DNA of 6,546 bases from assembly GCA_020630145.1 (NCBI GenBank), contig JAHDBX010000101.1:1-6546 (forward strand), given 5' to 3'. Below the pieces are notes generated by a model. It had not been told where the DNA came from and ran no database searches. It saw nothing but the letters and a program-made list of their open reading frames with translations. Source of the stretch: Gammaproteobacteria bacterium. GTDB taxonomy: Bacteria; Pseudomonadota; Gammaproteobacteria; HTCC5015. Shown piece by piece: positions 1-6,546 of this stretch. How positions within the stretch are numbered: the stretch's first letter is position 1; each line of letters opens with the position of its first letter. Both the position numbers and the translations under genes were made by a program.

Positions 1-893
1 ACGACATCAATATCGTGATCGGGCCATTCGCGCATTATTTTTTGCGCAAGCTTTTCACCCATACGCATACGCGCGCGATGCACTGAGATACCATCTATCA
101 TACTATCAGGGCGTGCGAAATAAACGTATTCAAATATACAAGCTTGATGCGTAGTTGCTTCTGCGCATTGGCGTGTATGCACTTCGCCGTCGAATGTTAT
201 ATAAATTGCTTCACCGGGTTCTATATCGCGTACTAATTCAAAACCGCAACCTTCTAAGGCTACGCTTTCAGAAGCGATCATGTATTCGGTACCACCTTCT
301 ACTTCACGTTTGCCGTAGCAAAGTGGACGGATGCCATTGATATCTCTAAAACCAAGTATACCTCGACCTGCCACCATGGCTACAACAGCGTAACCGCCTT
401 GCACTCGACGATGTACGCCGCCAACAGCATAGAATATATCTTCGTGAGTTAATGTAGGTTGGCAATAACGTTGCATTTCATGTGCAAGGATGTTGAGGAG
501 TATTTCTGAGTCTGATGAGGTATTGATATGGCGTAAGTCTGTTTTAAACAAGCTTGCTTTTAAGCCTTCGGCATTAACGATATTACCGTTATGTCCCAAG
601 GCAATGCCAAATGGCGAATTTACGTAGAATGGTTGCGCTTCTGCAGTTGATGGTTCGCCTGCTGTTGGATAACGCAAATGACCTATGCCAGCGTTACCAG
701 GCAGACGCTCCATATGTCGCTGTTGAAAAATATCTCTTACTAAGCCTAATGATTTTTTTAAGAAAACGCGTCCGTCGTCTTCACTGGTCATGATACCTGC
801 CGCATCTTGACCACGATGTTGTAATAGTATGAGTGCATCATATATTATTTGATTAACAGGTGATTTACCAACGACACCAACGACACCACACAT
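1..893 (-). CDS. purF: Amidophosphoribosyltransferase, N-terminal part (3' end outside window)
   Basis: PurF makes 5-phosphoribosylamine from PRPP and glutamine, the first committed step of purine synthesis, in the cytoplasm. The frame is open from the ATG at 893 to the window edge (297 codons plus two bases), with no stop or frameshift. The protein starts MCGVVGVVG. C2 becomes the N-terminal nucleophile of the Ntn glutamine amidohydrolase domain after Met removal, with no propeptide, as in E. coli. The glutamine-site residues are intact: R74 in GHLRYPT, N102 and G103 in GHNGN, and D128 in SSDSE. FRDINGIRPL (182-191) and YVYFARPDS (256-264) are also typical of PurF. The window ends at DIDV, in the early phosphoribosyltransferase domain, so the PRPP loop is not seen. 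Adjacency to cvpA is the classic arrangement. No PurR-type operator was found just upstream. Confidence 0.97.
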   Translation of the reverse strand, partial: MCGVVGVVGKSPVNQIIYDALILLQHRGQDAAGIMTSEDDGRVFLKKSLGLVRDIFQQRHMERLPGNAGIGHLRYPTAGEPSTAEAQPFYVNSPFGIALGHNGNIVNAEGLKASLFKTDLRHINTSSDSEILLNILAHEMQRYCQPTLTHEDIFYAVGGVHRRVQGGYAVVAMVAGRGILGFRDINGIRPLCYGKREVEGGTEYMIASESVALEGCGFELVRDIEPGEAIYITFDGEVHTRQCAEATTHQACIFEYVYFARPDSMIDGISVHRARMRMGEKLAQKIMREWPDHDIDV

Positions 894-899
894 TCGACT

Positions 900-908
900 A
901 CCTCAGCT
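900..908 (-). promoter_or_regulatory. Strong ribosome binding site that fixes the purF start
   Basis: AGCTGAGGT lies 6 bases before the ATG at 893, in the gap after cvpA. The GAGG core and spacing support this ATG. The start is also required by chemistry, because the next codon must be the catalytic cysteine. The same nine bases precede accD. Confidence 0.7.
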
Positions 909-910
909 AT

Positions 911-1399
911 TTAAAATTGTATATATTGTTGCAAAACAGTTGGCAAGAATGGTTCTAACCATTCTATTACTGTTATAAAGTGCGGCAAGAAGATGGATGA
1001 CTTCCACCATGCGTCTTGCGGCATTGGTGTTAAGCTTGCCAAAATAACTAGCACACAAACGATTAACATACCTCGCGTTAATCCAAATAACACACCAATT
1101 GCTCTATCTGTACTCGACAAGCCTGTTTTATCTACAAACGCGCCCAGTAAAAATTTTAGTAAACCACCAATCACCATGGTGATAATAAATAATGAAATAA
1201 AAGCGACACCTAAGCGCAATGAAGGTTGCGCAAAACTTTCGGGCATAAGGCCGGCAAATTTATCGGCAAAACTCAGCGCAATAAAAACGGCCGCAAACCA
1301 TGTACCTAACGATATGGCTTCTTTAACAAAGCCTCTTACTACGCTTATGAGCAGTGAAATAAGCAGTATAACGATGATGATATAATCAACAACAGCCAT
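911..1399 (-). CDS. cvpA: CvpA family membrane protein
   Basis: CvpA is a small inner-membrane protein, first named for colicin V production in E. coli and later linked to envelope stress and bile resistance; its biochemical role is unsettled. The 162 residues match the family length. Four membrane segments are visible at about 3-21, 28-45, 62-86 and 102-122. The conserved loops are RGFVKE (22-27) and TDRAIGVLFGLTRG (97-110). The C-terminal region is amphipathic and rich in aromatic residues (WW at 131-132, then EWLEPFLP). The ATG is 2 bases after the SPOR gene stop, with only a weak AAAGAA as ribosome binding site, so coupling is likely. purF begins 17 bases after the TAA. The cvpA-purF pair is one of the most stable gene neighbourhoods in gammaproteobacteria, which supports the call beyond the hydropathy pattern. 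Confidence 0.95.
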   Translation of the reverse strand: MAVVDYIIIVILLISLLISVVRGFVKEAISLGTWFAAVFIALSFADKFAGLMPESFAQPSLRLGVAFISLFIITMVIGGLLKFLLGAFVDKTGLSSTDRAIGVLFGLTRGMLIVCVLVILASLTPMPQDAWWKSSIFLPHFITVIEWLEPFLPTVLQQYIQF

Positions 1400-1401
1400 A
1401 A

Positions 1402-2055
1402 CTATTCTTTAGCCATCACTACGCCTGCTATGCCGTATTTTGTTTTAATTTGTCGTCTTTGCTGAATAGCAGCATCTTTGTCATTAAAGTTACCTAGGCG
1501 CAAACGGTATGTACTACCACCTGGAATGGTGACATTTTCGATATATAATTTACTGTAGCTCTTAGATAGTTTCTCTTTTAATTTTTCTGCATTTTCTTGC
1601 TTGGAAAAACTGCCTAACTGTACAACCCATTGTTCTTTAGCTTTGCTCTCAACTGGCTTTTTAGTGACTGTTTTTTCAACGGCCTTTTCCTCTGCCTGCT
1701 TAACGACTTCTGCCGGCTTATTAACGAGTTCCTCTGTCGCCTCTTCTATAAGTGGCGTGCCCACACCATCTTTAGCATCTTGCGCGATTTCTGATGGTTT
1801 TTTCTGAATGATTTCATCAGGCTCAATAATCAGTGCTTCGGGCTTTTCGATCGTTTGCTGATCAAACTCTGCCTGTTGTTTGTCTAGGGCTTTATCTATA
1901 TCAATATCTTTAACAATTTCAGGGCGCTCAGGGATCTGCATAGTCACGGCTAAACGTGTATCTTCTTCTTTATCAAGAATTGCTGGCAAAAATATAATCG
2001 CTAGGCCAATTATGACAATGGCGCCTAGTAATCGTTGCTTAAGTGAATCGTCCAA
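1402..2055 (-). CDS. SPOR-domain inner-membrane protein, DedD-like
   Basis: This 217-residue protein has a short cytoplasmic start (MDDSLKQR), one membrane segment at about 9-27, a charged Lys/Glu/Pro-rich periplasmic linker (about 29-140) and a C-terminal SPOR domain at about 141-217. The domain shows WVVQLGSF (143-150) and the matching second half YRLRLGNF (183-190). SPOR domains bind denuded septal peptidoglycan; DedD of E. coli sits in the same membrane layout and helps division. The place between folC and cvpA is the dedD place in E. coli too (folC-dedD-cvpA-purF). The start is TTG: in that frame TAG lies two codons upstream, and the next ATG is residue 39, past the membrane segment. The purine-rich GGGTAGAG just upstream may serve as ribosome binding site. 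The linker is low-complexity and diverges fast, so the exact orthology to dedD is likely rather than proven. Confidence 0.9.
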   Translation of the reverse strand: MDDSLKQRLLGAIVIIGLAIIFLPAILDKEEDTRLAVTMQIPERPEIVKDIDIDKALDKQQAEFDQQTIEKPEALIIEPDEIIQKKPSEIAQDAKDGVGTPLIEEATEELVNKPAEVVKQAEEKAVEKTVTKKPVESKAKEQWVVQLGSFSKQENAEKLKEKLSKSYSKLYIENVTIPGGSTYRLRLGNFNDKDAAIQQRRQIKTKYGIAGVVMAKE

Positions 2056-2074
2056 TCTCTACCCGAAATAGTCT

Positions 2075-2085
2075 GCTGTAACAGC
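2075..2085. repeat. Short inverted repeat at the predicted transcription start
   Basis: GCTGT-A-ACAGC is a perfect 5-bp inverted repeat around one base, and it overlaps the expected start site of the candidate promoter. The position would suit an operator or a small leader structure. It does not match the PurR consensus (ACGCAAACGTTTGCGT) or the LexA spacing. At this length, chance is quite possible. Confidence 0.3.
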
Positions 2086-2089
2086 GCGC

Positions 2090-2098
2090 ATTATATCA
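2090..2098 (-). promoter_or_regulatory. Candidate extended -10 promoter for SPOR gene-cvpA-purF
   Basis: In the 63-base folC/SPOR gap the minus strand reads TGATATAAT. This is a perfect TATAAT (2095-2090) preceded by the TG of an extended -10 element. The expected start site is near 2083, leaving a leader of about 28 bases before the SPOR start. No convincing TTGACA lies 16-18 bases upstream, which extended -10 promoters can tolerate. This is the longest gap in the block, which supports a promoter here. It is a sequence match only. Confidence 0.5.
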
Positions 2099-2118
2099 AT
2101 TACGCACATCATTAGGGT

Positions 2119-3405
2119 TTATTTTGCATGGTGTAAGGCTTCAGATACGGTGTAAAAGGAGCCAATTATTAATACACGGTCATTTTTACCTGCCTCTTTG
2201 GCAATCATTTTTAGCGCTTTTTCTATAGATCGGTGGTAAGAATTAGGCAGTGGCTCGGTATTTTTGCCTTTGTGATAGCGATTGTAGCGAGATTTTAATT
2301 GACTAGCAGCCAAAGCACGCGGTGCCTGTGCTTGTGAAAAATACCAGCGATCGGCATGTTTTTCCAAACGCTCAAAGAAAGCTTCTGCTGGTTTATCATC
2401 AAGTATTGATAGCAAAATATAGCATTTTTCGGGTTTAGGCAGGCTTTGCAGGTAACGGTCCAGCTCAATAACCGCCCCTTCATTATGTGATACATCGATA
2501 ATAATTTGCGGATTGAGAGAAATCACTTCGCAACGACCGGCCAATTGGGTACTGGCTAAGCCTTTATTAATGCTGTCTAAACCAAGCGGAAAATCATCTT
2601 TAAAGGCCCTGCATAATTGTATGACGCAAGCCGCGTTTCTATATTGGTGTTCACCATTTAATTTAGGTACTGCTATTGGCCCATAATGTTCATCAATACC
2701 GCTTGTAATGGCCCATGATACGTCATCTATTTCTATATCAAAGTCACGACCTATTAGTTTGAGATTAGCACCACAGCTATCAGCATGATCTAGCAGTGTA
2801 TGTGGTGGCTCGTATTCGCCGCAAAAAGCAAGCTGATGCTCGCGCATAACACCGGCTTTTTCATAAGCTATTTCTTCTAAGGTATTACCCAACCATTCCT
2901 GATGGTCTAAGGTAAACGAGGTAAGAATAGAGGCATCACAATCAATGATATTGGTTGCATCTAAGCGTCCACCTAAGCCCACCTCTAATATAGCAACATC
3001 CAAATTAGACTCAGCAAAACAAACAAAAGCCGCTAAGGTGCCGTATTCATAATAAGTTAAGGGAGTATCTTGTCGGCATTTTTCTATGGTATTAAAAGCT
3101 GCGATAATGCGCTCATCGCTCACTGACTGCTGATTAATACTAATACGCTCATTATAGTAAAGTAGATGCGGCGAGGTATAAGCGCCAACACGATAACCTG
3201 CTTGCGTATAGATGGATTGCAACATCGCAACACATGAGCCTTTACCATTGCTGCCTGCAACAATAATGGTTTTCTTTGCTAGCATGGGTAAATGCAAACG
3301 CTGATAAACGGACTTTAATCTTTGCGGATCAAAGTCCATTGTTTTATTGTGCAGGGATTCCTGCCATGACAGCCAGTCTTGCAATGTTTGCAACGACTCG
3401 CCCAT
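2119..3405 (-). CDS. folC: Bifunctional dihydrofolate synthase / folylpolyglutamate synthase
   Basis: FolC is a cytoplasmic Mur-ligase-type enzyme. It adds L-glutamate to dihydropteroate to make dihydrofolate, then extends folate polyglutamates, using ATP. The 428 residues match the family length. The N-terminus (LQDWLSWQESLHNKTMDF) aligns with E. coli LASWLSYLENLHSKTIDL, which supports the ATG at 3405. Visible motifs are the P-loop GSNGKGS (51-57; E. coli GTNGKGT), TSPH (77-80), LEVGLGGRLDATN (140-152), LDH (166-168), YEKAG (181-185, with the lysine usually carbamylated), DVSHN (314-318) in the C-terminal domain and GSFYTV (415-420). The residue after DVSHN is E rather than the usual P. There is no good Shine-Dalgarno, only TAA-AACGCG-ATG after accD, so translational coupling is likely. 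Whether both activities are present cannot be read from sequence alone. Confidence 0.95.
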   Translation of the reverse strand: MGESLQTLQDWLSWQESLHNKTMDFDPQRLKSVYQRLHLPMLAKKTIIVAGSNGKGSCVAMLQSIYTQAGYRVGAYTSPHLLYYNERISINQQSVSDERIIAAFNTIEKCRQDTPLTYYEYGTLAAFVCFAESNLDVAILEVGLGGRLDATNIIDCDASILTSFTLDHQEWLGNTLEEIAYEKAGVMREHQLAFCGEYEPPHTLLDHADSCGANLKLIGRDFDIEIDDVSWAITSGIDEHYGPIAVPKLNGEHQYRNAACVIQLCRAFKDDFPLGLDSINKGLASTQLAGRCEVISLNPQIIIDVSHNEGAVIELDRYLQSLPKPEKCYILLSILDDKPAEAFFERLEKHADRWYFSQAQAPRALAASQLKSRYNRYHKGKNTEPLPNSYHRSIEKALKMIAKEAGKNDRVLIIGSFYTVSEALHHAK

Positions 3406-3411
3406 CGCGTT

Positions 3412-4287
3412 TTATGCTACTTGGGGTGAAGACGGTGCATTTTTCTTTTGTAACATGCTGAGTATAGACACCACTTTTTTACGCATATCACGACGATCTA
3501 TAATCATATCGATAGCACCCTTTTCAATTAAGAATTCAGCGCGTTGAAAACCTTCTGGCAAAGTTTCTCTAACGGTTTGCTCAATAACTCGCGGACCTGC
3601 AAAACCAATAAGTGCATTAGGTTCGGCTATATTTAAATCACCTAGCATAGCAAAACTGGCTGATACACCGCCCATTGTTGGATCGGTAAGGACTGAAATA
3701 AATGGCAAGCCACGTGCTGACATCTTTTTTATCGCTGCGCTGGTTTTTGCCATTTGCATTAATGACATTAAACCTTCTTGCATACGAGCGCCACCGCTTG
3801 CAGCAAAGCAAATAAAAGGTAGATTGTTTTCCAAACAGTAATTAACTCCGCGAATAAAACGCTCGCCAACCACTGAACCCATTGAACCACCAATAAATGA
3901 AAACTCAAATGCAGCTGCGACTAAAGGAAAGCCCTCAACTGAACCACTCATAACGACTAAAGCATCGTTTTCGTTAGTTTTCTTTTGTATGGCGACTAAA
4001 CGATCTTTATAACGTTTTGAATCTTTAAACTTTAAAAAGTCTGTTGGCGTAATATTTGTACCTAGCTCGTTACGGCCGTCTTTATCCATAAACATTTCTA
4101 AGCGCTGACGTGCATTAACACGCATATGGTTATCGCACTTAGGGCATACGTTTAAAGTTTTCTCTAGCTCTGCTTTATAAAGTACATTGCCACAAGAATC
4201 GCATTTAATCCATAAGCCTTCTGGAACGCTTCCTTTCTTACTACCGCCTACTAATTTATTAGGTAGCAACTTTTCAAACCAACTCAT
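3412..4287 (-). CDS. accD: Acetyl-CoA carboxylase carboxyltransferase beta subunit
   Basis: AccD, with AccA, forms the cytoplasmic carboxyltransferase that moves CO2 from carboxybiotin on AccB to acetyl-CoA, giving malonyl-CoA for fatty acid synthesis. The 291-residue protein begins MSWFEKLLP, typical of gammaproteobacterial AccD. A four-cysteine zinc ribbon is complete: C29, C32, C48 and C51. The crotonase-fold carboxyltransferase domain follows, with [12 protein letters not shown] near 133-144, SGGARMQEG at 164-172 (the oxyanion/CoA-binding region), [11 protein letters not shown] at 202-212 and GFAGPRVI at 238-245. It ends in a short polar tail. The ATG has a strong Shine-Dalgarno. folC starts 6 bases after the TAA. 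The accD-folC pairing is common in proteobacteria. In E. coli the zinc domain is reported to bind the subunit's own mRNA; nothing here shows whether that applies. Confidence 0.97.
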   Translation of the reverse strand: MSWFEKLLPNKLVGGSKKGSVPEGLWIKCDSCGNVLYKAELEKTLNVCPKCDNHMRVNARQRLEMFMDKDGRNELGTNITPTDFLKFKDSKRYKDRLVAIQKKTNENDALVVMSGSVEGFPLVAAAFEFSFIGGSMGSVVGERFIRGVNYCLENNLPFICFAASGGARMQEGLMSLMQMAKTSAAIKKMSARGLPFISVLTDPTMGGVSASFAMLGDLNIAEPNALIGFAGPRVIEQTVRETLPEGFQRAEFLIEKGAIDMIIDRRDMRKKVVSILSMLQKKNAPSSPQVA

Positions 4288-4291
4288 AATA

Positions 4292-4300
4292 ACCTCAGCT
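4292..4300 (-). promoter_or_regulatory. Strong ribosome binding site of accD
   Basis: AGCTGAGGT lies 4 bases before the accD ATG, in the 15-base gap after trpA. The GAGG core is a good match to the 16S rRNA 3' end. The same nine bases precede purF. Most other starts in this block lack a comparable site, so accD may be initiated independently of trpA translation. Confidence 0.7.
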
Positions 4301-4302
4301 TT

Positions 4303-5106
4303 TTATGCGTCTAACGTTAAACGCATTTCGTTTAATAATGTGTATATTTCTGCCTCTATCTTTTTGGCATCGTCTTTATGCTCTACAATTTTTTTAATGA
4401 TAGCAGAACCAACAACAACCGCATCAGCAACGTCACCCACTAGCTTAGCTGTTTGCGCATCTTTTATACCAAAACCTACCCCTATTGGCAGTGTAGTACA
4501 TTTTCTTATTTCTGCTATTTTATCGCTTACTGCTTTTATATCTAGGTTGGCTGCACCTGTAACACCTTTTAATGATACGTAATAAACAAAACCACTGGCA
4601 TTATCACATATGGTTTGTATGCGTTTTGTGCTAGACGTTGGTGACAATAAAAATATGGTGTCTAGCTCGGCTTCAGCAAATAGTTTATTAGCATGTGCTG
4701 ACTCTTCAGGTGGCAAATCAACGGTTAGTACGCCATCTAAACTCACTGCTTTTGCTTTTTTAGCAAAATTCTCATAGCCCATCACTTCAATTGGGTTGCA
4801 GTAACCCATTAGAATAACCGGTGTTTGTTGATCTTGCTTACGAAACTCCGCAACCATATCCAACACATCAGCCAAGGTAACATCATGCTGTAGAGCACGT
4901 TCACATGCTTGCTGAATAACAGGGCCATCAGCCATTGGATCTGAAAACGGCACACCTAGTTCTATGATGTTAGCGCCCGCTTCTACCATTTTATGCATTA
5001 AAGGCACGGTTATATCTGGATGCGGATCACCTGCTGTTATGTAAGGAATTAAGGCGCTTTTATTATTTGCCTTTAAGTTTTCAAATACTGCTTTTATTCG
5101 ACTCAT
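4303..5106 (-). CDS. trpA: Tryptophan synthase alpha chain
   Basis: TrpA cleaves indole-3-glycerol phosphate to indole and glyceraldehyde 3-phosphate, and passes indole through a tunnel to TrpB. The 267-residue protein has the usual family length (E. coli 268). The catalytic pair keeps the standard numbering: E49 and D60 within the signature ELGVPFSDPMADGP (residues 49-62). The loop-6 segment SLKGVTGA lies at 178-185, and phosphate-binding VGFGI and GSAI at 210-214 and 233-236, as expected for this TIM barrel. The ATG lies 2 bases after the trpB stop. The nearest purine-rich stretch (GAAGGT, within the trpB end) is unusually far upstream, so translation probably depends on ribosomes finishing trpB, which would suit the 1:1 subunit ratio. 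The last six codons form an inverted repeat just ahead of the accD ribosome binding site. Confidence 0.97.
   Translation of the reverse strand: MSRIKAVFENLKANNKSALIPYITAGDPHPDITVPLMHKMVEAGANIIELGVPFSDPMADGPVIQQACERALQHDVTLADVLDMVAEFRKQDQQTPVILMGYCNPIEVMGYENFAKKAKAVSLDGVLTVDLPPEESAHANKLFAEAELDTIFLLSPTSSTKRIQTICDNASGFVYYVSLKGVTGAANLDIKAVSDKIAEIRKCTTLPIGVGFGIKDAQTAKLVGDVADAVVVGSAIIKKIVEHKDDAKKIEAEIYTLLNEMRLTLDA
4307..4324 (-). other. Inverted repeat / possible RNA hairpin at the end of trpA
   Basis: The trpA mRNA here reads GCGTTTAACGTTAGACGC. It can fold into a 7-bp stem (one G-U pair) with an ACGU loop. The stem ends just before the trpA stop and 6 bases ahead of the AGCTGAGGT element of accD. 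The bases after it are AUAAAAA rather than a U tract, so it is not an intrinsic terminator. It could affect mRNA stability or accD initiation. It could also be chance, as codon constraints allow such repeats. Function is inferred only. Confidence 0.35.
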
Positions 5107-5108
5107 AA

Positions 5109-6323
5109 TTAAATTTCTATACCTTCTATTGCAGCGATAGTATTAATATCTTTATCGCCACGTCCCGACAGGTTAACTAAAATAATATCATCTTTATCCA
5201 TTTGCGTAGCCAGCTTAGTTGCGTAAGCAATGGCATGACTCGATTCTAATGCTGGGATAATACCTTCTATACGCGTTAACTCATGAAAACCGGCTAGTGC
5301 TTCTTCATCTGTTATGCCTACATAATTTGCACGGCCAATATCTTTAAGCCAAGCATGCTCAGGGCCTACACCCGGATAATCTAAACCTGCTGAGATAGAA
5401 TGTGTTTCGGTTATTTGACCATCACTGCTTTCCATAAGGTAAGTACGATTACCATGCAATACGCCTGGCTTACCTGCGCTTAGTGGTGCAGCATGCTTAC
5501 CTGTTTCTATACCGTCTCCACCTGCTTCTACACCATAGATTGCAACATCTTCATCGTCTAAAAATGGATGAAATAAACCGATAGCATTTGAACCGCCGCC
5601 TACACAAGCAACAAGTGCATTTGGCAAACGAGATTCACGTTCTAATATTTGTTCACGTGCTTCACGGCCAATGACCGATTGAAAATCACGCACCATCATT
5701 GGATAAGGGTGAGGACCTGCAACGGTACCAATAATGTAGAAGGTATCATCTACGTTGGTCACCCAGTCACGCATGGCTTCGTTAAGGGCATCTTTTAATG
5801 TTTTAGAACCTGATGTAACAGGTACGACCTCTGCACCTAACAAGCGCATACGGTAAACGTTTGGTGCCTGACGATGAATATCTTCTTCACCCATGTAAAC
5901 AATACATTCTAAACCTAAGCGCGCGGCGATAGTTGCGCTCGCTACACCGTGCTGCCCCGCTCCTGTTTCGGCAATAATGCGTTTTTTACCCATATGCTTA
6001 GCAAGCAATGCTTGGCCTATGGTGTTATTAATTTTATGTGCGCCTGTGTGGTTTAAGTCTTCACGTTTGAGGTAAATTTTACAACCGTACTTTTCGCTTA
6101 AACGCTCGGCCAGGTATAGAGGTGAAGGCCTACCCACATAGTGAGCTAAGTCGTAATCAAACTGCTGTTGAAAAACAGGGTCGTTTTTTAATGTTTCATA
6201 GGCTTCCGTTAATTCATCGATAGGCTGCATGAGTGTTTCGGCGATAAAGCGCCCACCAAACTGACCAAAGTGGCCTGTCATATCAGGAAATGCTGCGTAG
6301 TCTACTGCGTTTTTATCTTTCAT
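5109..6323 (-). CDS. trpB: Tryptophan synthase beta chain
   Basis: TrpB is the PLP enzyme that joins indole to L-serine to give L-tryptophan, as the beta subunit of the cytoplasmic alpha2beta2 complex. With the ATG at 6323 it has 404 residues, close to E. coli (397). The PLP lysine is K97 in GAHKINN, E119 is the catalytic acid in [17 protein letters not shown] at 242-249 binds the cofactor phosphate, D315 lies in [10 protein letters not shown]360 in ALESSHA, and S386 in NLSGRGDKD. All are intact. A TTG at 6368 would extend the frame by 15 residues, but that stretch overlaps the last 29 bases of trpF, encodes a basic tail not expected in the family, and gives an over-long protein. The ATG has only a weak Shine-Dalgarno (AGAAAG, about 11 bases upstream), so coupling to trpF is likely. 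trpA starts 2 bases after the TAA. Confidence 0.97.
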   Translation of the reverse strand: MKDKNAVDYAAFPDMTGHFGQFGGRFIAETLMQPIDELTEAYETLKNDPVFQQQFDYDLAHYVGRPSPLYLAERLSEKYGCKIYLKREDLNHTGAHKINNTIGQALLAKHMGKKRIIAETGAGQHGVASATIAARLGLECIVYMGEEDIHRQAPNVYRMRLLGAEVVPVTSGSKTLKDALNEAMRDWVTNVDDTFYIIGTVAGPHPYPMMVRDFQSVIGREAREQILERESRLPNALVACVGGGSNAIGLFHPFLDDEDVAIYGVEAGGDGIETGKHAAPLSAGKPGVLHGNRTYLMESSDGQITETHSISAGLDYPGVGPEHAWLKDIGRANYVGITDEEALAGFHELTRIEGIIPALESSHAIAYATKLATQMDKDDIILVNLSGRGDKDINTIAAIEGIEI

Positions 6324-6339
6324 TCGTTTATTTACTTTC

Positions 6340-6546
6340 TTAATTCGCTCGATTAACTTCTTTGGCAAATGCCAACATTTTATTGTGATCCTTTATACCC
6401 TTTTGAGACTCAATACCGCTACTCACATCAACTGCGTAACACTTTGTTTGCTTAATAGCTTGTGCTACGTTTTCTGGCTTTAGGCCACCCGCTAAAATAA
6501 TATCTTTAGCCATATCAGCAGGTATTAAAGACCAATCAAAGGTTTT
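6340..6546 (-). CDS. trpF: Phosphoribosylanthranilate isomerase, C-terminal part (5' end outside window)
   Basis: TrpF converts N-(5'-phosphoribosyl)anthranilate to the ribulose form (CdRP) in cytoplasmic tryptophan synthesis. Only the last 68 codons lie in the window, and the frame is open from the window edge to a TAA at 6342-6340. The visible part carries the two C-terminal phosphate-binding segments of this TIM-barrel family: LAGGL at visible residues 18-22, and VDVSSGIE at 39-46, followed by SQKGIKD. E. coli TrpF has LLAGGL and LDFNSAVESQPGIKD at the same places. The aspartate of VDVSSG matches the family's catalytic acid. The protein ends FAKEVNRAN. The N-terminal catalytic cysteine is outside the window. 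trpB follows 16 bases downstream, so the two are almost certainly cotranscribed. The identification is firm despite the truncation, because the motifs and the trpB/trpA neighbours agree. Confidence 0.93.
   Translation of the reverse strand, partial: KTFDWSLIPADMAKDIILAGGLKPENVAQAIKQTKCYAVDVSSGIESQKGIKDHNKMLAFAKEVNRAN

Noticed and set aside
748..760. A-AAA-AAA slippery heptamer in the purF frame (coding strand TTA AAA AAA)
   Set aside because: The zero-frame product is a complete, conserved PurF across this point, and I saw no stimulatory structure or meaningful alternative product.
155..793. Two short plus-strand open frames (155-340 and 611-793)
   Set aside because: Both are antisense to purF, whose frame is open throughout with intact catalytic residues; the Arg/Leu-rich products look like shadows.
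993..1385. 130-codon open frame on the plus strand, antisense to cvpA
   Set aside because: It lies wholly within cvpA, shows no recognisable domain, and has the Ser/Thr/Asn/Ile-rich composition of a reverse-strand shadow of a membrane protein.
2095..2115. ACGCA near the folC end as a possible PurR half-site
   Set aside because: Only one half resembles ACGCAA; the other half of the palindrome is absent.
2295..2495. 66-codon minus-strand open frame inside folC
   Set aside because: It is an alternative frame of folC, with no start context or domain of its own.
4288..4324. Intrinsic terminator between trpA and accD
   Set aside because: The hairpin is followed by an A-rich stretch on the transcribed RNA, with no U tract.
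4187..4582. 131-codon open frame on the plus strand across accD and trpA
   Set aside because: It is antisense to two well-supported genes and spans their junction, with low-complexity Ser/Ala/Thr content and no family resemblance.

Overview
The window is a dense block of eight genes, all on the minus strand. In transcription order (high to low coordinates) they are trpF (3' end only), trpB, trpA, accD, folC, a SPOR-domain (DedD-type) gene, cvpA and purF (5' part only). This gene order is well known from gammaproteobacteria of the Pseudomonas/Legionella/Cellvibrio kind. The proteins resemble gammaproteobacterial versions: PurF, for example, follows the E. coli protein residue for residue at its catalytic positions. 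The DNA is moderately AT-rich by eye (not counted), with many A/T third positions. The genus cannot be named from this. The window looks like ordinary core chromosome, with no mobile element, CRISPR array, tRNA or rRNA.

Layout: trpF 6546-6340, trpB 6323-5109, trpA 5106-4303, accD 4287-3412, folC 3405-2119, SPOR gene 2055-1402, cvpA 1399-911, purF 893-1. Gaps are 16, 2, 15, 6, 63, 2 and 17 bases. Only the 63-base gap between folC and the SPOR gene has room for a promoter. It contains an extended -10 match (TGATATAAT) with a short inverted repeat at the expected start site. The block may therefore be read as trpFBA-accD-folC followed by SPOR-cvpA-purF, with or without read-through. There is no gene-free stretch over 300 bases.

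Roles: TrpF, TrpB and TrpA catalyse the last steps of tryptophan synthesis. AccD is the carboxyltransferase beta subunit for malonyl-CoA. FolC makes dihydrofolate and its polyglutamates. The SPOR protein is an inner-membrane, peptidoglycan-binding division protein. CvpA is a small membrane protein. PurF commits PRPP to purine synthesis. The cluster thus places amino-acid, lipid, folate, cell-envelope and purine genes together. Folate cofactors feed purine synthesis, and PRPP is used both for tryptophan and for purines.

Two start codons need attention. The SPOR gene must start at TTG, because an in-frame stop lies two codons upstream and no ATG follows until residue 39. For trpB the ATG at 6323 is preferred over an upstream TTG at 6368 that would overlap trpF. 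I found no previously undescribed system. The items worth a second look are small regulatory ones.
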